From contig CM067559.1 of the NCBI GenBank assembly GCA_034509755.1, positions 43,811,032-43,875,031 of the forward strand: a DNA stretch of 64,000 nt. Direction: 5' to 3'. The position numbers and the translations under genes were made by a program. Positions 58,123 to 64,000 of this stretch are shown here, piece after piece (positions within the stretch are counted from its first letter, which is position 1; each line of letters opens with the position of its first letter). The stretch comes from Anisodus tanguticus. Taxonomy: Eukaryota; Streptophyta; Magnoliopsida; Solanales; Solanaceae. Below the pieces are notes generated by a model. It ran no database searches. It saw only the letters and a list, made by a program, of their open reading frames with translations, and had not been told where the DNA came from.

Positions 58123-59363
58123 CAAAACTCCTAAGAGATAACTTTTTGTCTACTAAGTTTACATCTACATATCCAGCAAATGAGGATATGCACTTTGCAT
58201 TATGATGGTTAAGAGTTGACCTGTCAATTAATAAGGAGAATTATGAGGTTAGAGATTTTAATCTATATCGATATTTAGTTATTTGACAAATTACATTTGT
58301 TAAAACAAATCTTGTGGCATCAGAGCACATAAGAACTTGGTACTTTTCTTGAGCCCTAAATGCTCTAAAGAAAACAGGTGTATATTCTTTCAAGTTTTGA
58401 GAAGCCAATGGCCCAAGGCCAACTAGGATCAAATGTCTCTGCCTTGTCCAACATCAGCCTGCTCAAATTTCAATTTATGTCCTAACTTAACCTTTAACTT
58501 GTGAATAAACATTGATTAAAATTAGTAGAGAATGATCAAAAGCTAAACCTGTGATGCTGTGATTCCTTAAACTTCAATCATTTCTCCCTTATCCAACTTT
58601 TAGTTGCTCAATCGCGCATTTTGTTTTCTTAGAGTTTTCAATTCTTCAACATGCCATTGAACTAATTGTTTACCACTAACATCAAGCCATACTTTGCGTG
58701 GAATGACTTGAATTCCAGCCCATCGTTTATTGTTATCGACAATGGGGAAACCATCAGATTCATATGACCAACCCCAAACGACTCTTCAGTCCTTAAAATG
58801 ACTCAAGATGCATAGAAAATGCCATAGTCAGGTCTTAATTCCTCAAAACCATCGACCAAATTGTCGTCTAGAATATACTTATCTTTTTGGACATCATATG
58901 TACCAATTGTGTATCGCTCAAAACCAGCAGGAGGGAGGCTATACTTAAGAACATATTTAGTATTTTCTCCTTTGCATGATTTTATCTTTTTTTGCTTAAG
59001 TCCATTGCATGATGTATCTAAGCCATTAGTACCTTGCAATGCAACAGGATAAAAATTTGGGCATTCCCAAGTTCCTATATTGGTAGAAGATGAATAAAAT
59101 GGGTGTTCAGCCTTTACCCATTTTATGAACTTCTTACTTCTGCACATTATTGTAAGCCCAGTTTGGTTTATTAAACTTCCTACCAAAATTCTCTTGGCCT
59201 ATCCAAACTGTTGTTGGGTGACCAAATTGGGCTTTGTTGATGCTGGTGTCAGGACCAATCAAGGGGTTGTTATTGGGCTTGACCCATTCACGAAGATATG
59301 GATCAGATAAGTTAGCCGGGACGGCATAGTATTGAACTTGGGTCATTATGACATCTATTACGC

Positions 59364-59977
59364 CTGTAATAAAACATTATCCACCATTTCAAAAGCTATG
59401 TAATATATTATTTAGTCTTCTTTTTCTTTTACACACACAAAATATATTAGATAAAAAGTACTCCTTAGAAAAATGCAGAAAAACTTTAGGAACAAATACT
59501 GAAGTTTCGACATTTATCAGTTCAAACTCCATGGATTGTTTCTGGACTTTAAATTGTGTAAGTTTCAATATACAATATTAGAGTAACACATGTAGAGAAA
59601 TTTTTTAACTCCGCCTTAATGTACTAAATTTCACTTCTTAAAACTCGAATTCCAACGCACAGTACTAGAGTTCTTTCATGTTTAAAGTAGAAGTATCTTT
59701 TTCTAAGTTTTATTTCCACATTAAAAAGTGATTATTTTTATGTTACATTTCAAACAATGGATAAATATAGTCTAACATTTCTATAACGATGTCATTTGTC
59801 ATGATATTTTTTTATTATTATAATGAAATATTGTTATAGAAAACATATAGTATAACATAACATGAAAAATTAATTTTAAAATATACTTAGTCATTATAGT
59901 AAACTATTGTTAAAGAGAAATATCTAATTGTATTAATAAGCATTTTTTTTAAAATAACCACCCCACCTAGTTTTTAC
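59364..59977 (-). other. Intron-like block splitting exon 3 of the invertase pseudogene
   Basis: The exon text is interrupted exactly between ACC-G and GC-GTA, the frame is kept, and the 614-base AT-rich block starts GTAAAAAC and ends ..TTACAG on the minus strand. The two intact paralogs have no intron here. I see no target duplication or inverted ends. Confidence 0.65.
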
Positions 59978-60227
59978 CGGTGTATAAGATAATGAGCTTG
60001 TTATTGGAGAGAATAGTCGTAGATTCAGAATGAGTCCCAAACTTATCAAATTCTTTAGATGGATAAATTGCGGGCTTCAATGGGGTCCAGTTGATTAAGT
60101 CCATCGAGACTGAATGACCACAAATAATATTTTTCATTGCCGATCGATTTGGATTGTACTGATACAATAGATGATAGACTCCATTGTAATACATTGGTCC
60201 TGTGGAAAATAACATAAAAACCAATAA

Positions 60228-60276
60228 ACAACAACAATAACGCACTTAGTGTAATCTACAAATGGGGTCTGGGGAT
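60228..60276 (-). repeat. Short LINE/SINE tail in the pseudogene intron
   Basis: CAACAACAATAACGCACTTAG, TGTAATCTACAAATGGGGTCTGGGGA match only the last 50 bases of the tail; a very short 5'-truncated copy. Confidence 0.6.
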
Positions 60277-60346
60277 GAAAATCAAGAAACATAATTAGGG
60301 TGTTAGAGAAAATGGATGAAAAAAAATTGTGACTCACCATTGGGGT

Positions 60347-60711
60347 CTATTGTAATGTTTGAAAGTGTTGAGAGATTCCACGGGAAAAAAAGAAAAACAA
60401 ATAATTAGTAAATAAATGATTAAATGCAATTATCGCATATTCATAATTTAATATTGCAATATTAGATATGGTGCCATAAATCCACTGCTTTACAATAGCG
60501 TCAAGTCGGCGCCATGTCGGTTCGTCGACCTCGATAGGGTGAGGGAATGAGTCATCAATATATCTAGCACATTATAAGCACATGCATGTATGCGAAAGAG
60601 TTCAACCCACGAAGAATACTAATCATCTTCTTGATCAAGAACTAAGGGAATGAAGTTCTTGATGTTGGTGATGACGAATGCTAGATGGAAAGAAGAATGG
60701 GAGGGAGTGGG
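60347..60711. other. Spacer between invertase pseudogene and gypsy LTR
   Basis: No exon 1 of the invertase pseudogene could be found here. The sequence is AT-rich with one GC-rich patch near 60500-60535 and shows no recognisable gene. Confidence 0.4.
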
Positions 60712-61378
60712 TGTCACGACCCAAACAGTAGGTCCGCGACGAGCACCCGGATCCCACCCGCCGGGTACCGCCATTCTTACCATGAACATCTAATCATAAT
60801 TAATTACGGACTAAGCCGAAAGAAAATTATGAACCACCAGGTAACCAACTTATATATATACATGTACCAAGGCCGGCAAGGCCATACAAGACTACTACAC
60901 ACAGGACACATATCTGAAACCTCTAAGAGTAGCAACATCAAAGGTCGGGACAAGGCCCCGCCATACCCATATAGACACGCAAAACTGTATCATACCAAAA
61001 TCAGACCGACACCCCGGAAAGAGAGGAGTGCTTTCAAAATCCGCTGAAAATTGCAATCTATTCACGTGGGCTGTCGCCTTGCCTATGCGAACCTGCGGGC
61101 ATGAAACGCAGCATCCCCCGACAAAAGGACGTCAGTACGACTGATGTACTGAGTATGTCAAGCATAAATAACAGCATAACATGAATATACTGATAACTGA
61201 AACATAAACAACTGACCAACAGGAACTGCCTCTGAGGGCCCTAATACACTTGCCTACATTTTATGTAGAATGCAGTGTCCATATTTATTGGCCTCATCGG
61301 GCAATTTCCTTACCATGACAGCATATGTGGCCATCATACCATGTAATGGTTAATTAACGTATGCATGGTGCAAGTATA

Positions 61379-61380
<2 letters not shown>

Positions 61381-61410
<30 letters not shown>
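61381..61410. repeat. (TA)n-(TG)n microsatellite in the gypsy LTR
   Basis: About 14 TA units are followed by a TG run. Confidence 0.8.
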
Positions 61411-61419
<9 letters not shown>

Positions 61420-61420
<1 letters not shown>

Positions 61421-61492
61421 CAATGTTGTGGATCGTGCAACCCGTCCCAATATATGTTAGTGTTGCGGATCGTGCAACCTGTCCCAATAAGC
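61420..61492. repeat. Tandem duplication in the gypsy LTR
   Basis: GTTGTGGATCGTGCAACCCG and GTTGCGGATCGTGCAACCTG, each followed by TCCCAATA, repeat at a distance of about 37 bases. Confidence 0.7.
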
Positions 61493-62648
61493 CATGCAGG
61501 CATCACATCACATCACATCATCATATATCATATTGGCCTCTTCGGGCTCTTTTGTGGTAGTCTGTACCAGCTGCATGTGGTGTGCGTATATAACGTCTTT
61601 CCCTTTCCCCATATCCCCTACATATATAATATTTACCATATAGTAGTGTGCCCAACACCAATGGTCCATGGTAATATATGAATGCAATACAAGTGAAAAT
61701 GCATGGATGATAATAAAATACCCCGAGTGACATAATATCCTTGCACCTTTGGCTAACATTGTGAATATCAACACATCTTCTGTATGCCTCAATAAGGACT
61801 TAGAAATATATTTAGACATGCTTTCAGCATAGGAATCAATAACATGAATATTCTTAACTACTAGGAGTATAATAAATTATGGAGCAATATCACAGTTATA
61901 TTTTATTACATGGAACATGCCAAAAGGAAGAAATAATTTGCCTTAACATACCTCGATACGTGGAGAAAACCTGAACCAAAATAAGAATTTTGGTCGAGCA
62001 ATACACGAAGTCACAGAAAGGAAAAGGGGCAAATTCGTTTTCAAAAGTGACGAAATGTAAGGACTGATTTTATTCTCCTCTCCAAGTATTTATGTTGCCA
62101 ACGTTTTGCCTCAAGTCACACAAGTCACTTTGAGAAATTAATTCTCATTTCTACCAATTTTTCTTTGTCTTTAAAGACATGCCCCAACAAGCCATTTATG
62201 GCTCTCATCATACAGTCTCCCACTAGCCAATCTTGGTGGTGGGGAGCCTCAAATGATGTCACCTTGCTTTCCATGCACGGTCATTTAATATAATTAAGTG
62301 ACATGCCTCCGTATGATTTATCAATCACACACATAATTAATTAAGTGATCCCAATTCACTTAAATCTTGATGATTTATAAAACCTTTTTATACGCAATGT
62401 CATAATTTGTGATATGACACTAGTCCATAATCTCTTCATGCACATACCAAATTTATTTTCAATCCCCATCGTCATACTTGTTACATCCAAAATTATTTCA
62501 GAGTTTAATCCTTTTATATACTAATCTCTTTATTAGCATAAATAAATATAACATAAATTTTCCAATGCTCCGGTCTATTTACACATGCCTAGCGATTTTA
62601 TAAATGCTTAGCGATTTAAACCGTAACCCGAAAGTACGGGATGTTACA

Positions 62649-62663
62649 TCTTTCCCCCCTTAG
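62649..62663 (-). other. Polypurine tract of the gypsy element
   Basis: CTAAGGGGGGAAAGA directly before the LTR on the minus strand, the usual primer for plus-strand synthesis. Confidence 0.75.
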
Positions 62664-62769
62664 AAACATTCGTCCTCGAATGTTGGGGTAACATATCTAA
62701 TCCCCGTTACGTAGCCCGAATACACAATCATTAAATATCATGATAGGAATCTGAAATTTACCTTACGCT

Positions 62770-64000
62770 TCTTTTGAAATATCGACATTAGTCTGAAATA
62801 GATGTCGATATTTGAGCGTCATTTCCTCTTCAGCTTCCCATGTTATCTCTTCCACGTTCTTATTTCGCCACATCATTTTTACAGAAGTTACTTCATTAGT
62901 CCTCAGCTTGCGGACTTGTCAATCTAGGATAGCAACATGAATTTCTTCATATGACAGATCCTCTGTAATCTGCACATCCTCAATTGGTACAATTCGAGAA
63001 AGATCACCAACACATGCTCTCAACATGGAAATATGGAAGACTGGATGAACACACTCCAACTCTGACGGTAAGTCCAATTCGTACGCTACCTGGTCAATTC
63101 GTCGAATTATGCGATATGGCCTAATATACCTTGGACTAAGCTTTCCTTTCTTCATGAATCTCATTACACCCTTCATCGATGAAATCTTCAAAAATACCCA
63201 ATCGTCCACCTGAAACTCTAAGTCTCACTGTCGCACATCTGCGTATGACTTCTGACGACTCTGTGATGTTAATAACCGTTCTTTGATAAACATTACCTTT
63301 TCTACGGCTTGGTGTACCAAGTCAGGTCCAAATAACTCTGATTCACCTACCTCGAACCATCCAATAGGAGATCTACATCTCCGTCCGTATAAGGCCTCAT
63401 ATGGAGCCATTTTAATACTGGCGTGATAGCTGCTATTGTATGCAAACTAAATAAGGGGTAAGTGATCCTCCTAACTTCCCTTAAAGTCTAACACACGATG
63501 AATCTATCGCTTAGCTTGACTGTCTGTCTGGGATGGAAAGCCGTACTCAAATTAGCTCGGGTGCCTAATCCTTTCTGAAATGATTTCCAGAAGTTAGCTG
63601 TAAATTGACCACCTCGGTAAGATATAATAGATATAGGCACACCATGAAGTCGAACAATCTCCTTAATATATAACTTTGTGTAATCTTCGGCAGTGTAGGT
63701 AGTTTTCACCGGCAAGAAATGTGTTGATTTGGTCAGTCTATCAATAATTACCCAAATAGAATCAAATTTCCGATAGGAACGAGGTAATCCCATAACGAAG
63801 TCCATATTAATCATTTCCCATTTCCATATTGGAATCTTGATATTTTGAGTCAAGCCACTAGGCTTTTGGTGTTCTATTTTTACATGTTGACAATTGGGGC
63901 ACTGAGCTACAAATTCTGCCACGCTCTTCTTCATGTCATTCCACCAATAAATACTCTTGAGATCATGATACATCTTAGTTGATCCTGGATGAATAGAGCA
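62770..64000 (-). pseudogene. Ty3/gypsy integrase end with chromodomain-like tail, broken
   Basis: Minus-strand pieces: 63973-63488 with the HHCC-type YHDLKSIYWWNDMKK and CPNCQHVKIEHQKP, the integrase core INMDFVMGLPRS and IDRLTKSTHFLPV; the second catalytic Asp of the usual SDRG motif is Tyr (ISYRGGQF). Then 63410-63225 (APYEALYGRRCRSPIGWFEV) and 63209-62919 (DWVFLKISSMKGVMRF, VHPVFHISMLRACVGD). A last piece to about 62770 in frame after a stop reads MMWRNKNVEEITWEAEEEM, typical of the C-terminal chromodomain-like tail of Tekay/Del chromoviruses. Frameshifts and stops make it inactive. The 5' half continues past the window edge. Confidence 0.88.

Larger units (their letters stand above)
58123..60346 (-). 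pseudogene. Third cell-wall invertase, decayed
   Basis: GH32 invertase relative of the two genes at 7-17 kb, minus strand. Preserved parts: mini-exon 60346-60338, exon 3 in two parts (60199-59978 and 59363-58549), exon 4 (58458-58311) and exon 5 (58220-58123). Exon 1 and exon 6 are missing. WECPNF replaces WECPDF near 59055. Damage: a frameshift near 59180, a stop after FYAS near 58805, further stops in the C-terminal part of exon 3, a 27-base-class deletion at the start of exon 4 and loss of the GT donor after exon 4 (AT instead). A GT-AG-bounded 614-base block splits exon 3. Cannot make an enzyme. Confidence 0.9.
60712..62648 (-). repeat. 3' LTR of a Ty3/gypsy element
   Basis: On the minus strand it runs from TGTAACATCCCGTAC (62648 downward), directly after a polypurine tract, to GGGTCGTGACA at 60712, with TG..CA ends and 1.94 kb length. 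The partner LTR lies outside the window, so the target duplication cannot be checked. It contains a (TA)n run and a small tandem duplication. Confidence 0.75.

Noticed and set aside
58861..59310. Plus-strand open frames at 58.9-59.3 kb
   Set aside because: They are antisense shadows of the invertase pseudogene.

Overview
This is a nuclear genomic window from a flowering plant, almost certainly a member of the Solanaceae. The host genes are split by many AT-rich introns, the intergenic DNA is packed with plant retrotransposons, MITEs and SINE-like fragments, and two tandem cell-wall invertase genes closely resemble the tomato LIN5/LIN7 pair. Nothing bacterial, viral or organellar was recognised.

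Layout. 1-5.2 kb: a decayed Ty1/copia element (332-4727, two 206-bp LTRs, target duplication GTTTT) sits inside the end of a MITE. 5.6-17 kb: two intact six-exon acid invertase genes on the + strand (7201-12758 and 14035-16966); the first has a solo LTR upstream and an inverted relative of it inside intron 1. 18.4-22 kb: a dead hAT transposon with very GC-rich ends and an 8-bp target duplication. 22.8-25.0 kb: seven tandem box C/D snoRNA genes on the - strand with a plausible upstream Pol II promoter at 26.4 kb. 28.3-31.2 kb: the gene for ribosomal protein S14 on the - strand, with a typical site II/telo-box promoter. 32.2-36.7 kb: a full-length but dead RTE-type LINE with a 13-bp target duplication. 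37-41 kb: a decayed tRNA-Leu, SINEs, foldback elements and a one-exon gene fragment. 42.5-52.1 kb: a ten-exon gene for sorting nexin 1 on the - strand. 54.5-55.4 kb: a two-exon S40/DUF584 gene on the + strand. 58.1-60.3 kb: a third invertase, a pseudogene on the - strand. 60.7-64 kb: the 3' LTR and the integrase end of a Ty3/gypsy chromovirus on the - strand, cut by the window edge.

How the genes relate. The three invertase copies are one local family (apoplastic sucrose cleavage). S14 and the snoRNA cluster both serve ribosome production and carry the same promoter grammar (TGGGCC plus AAACCCTA boxes). SNX1 belongs to endosomal sorting. The most interesting system is the snoRNA array. Stem-forming ends and C and D boxes are kept in the seven copies, apart from partial stems in some copies and an altered C box in one, while the guide segment has changed. 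Four copies carry an antisense to the start of 25S rRNA, one has a damaged version, one has drifted, and the last copy instead carries an antisense to a segment of 18S rRNA. rRNA matches are from memory of plant rRNA sequence and need a search to confirm.
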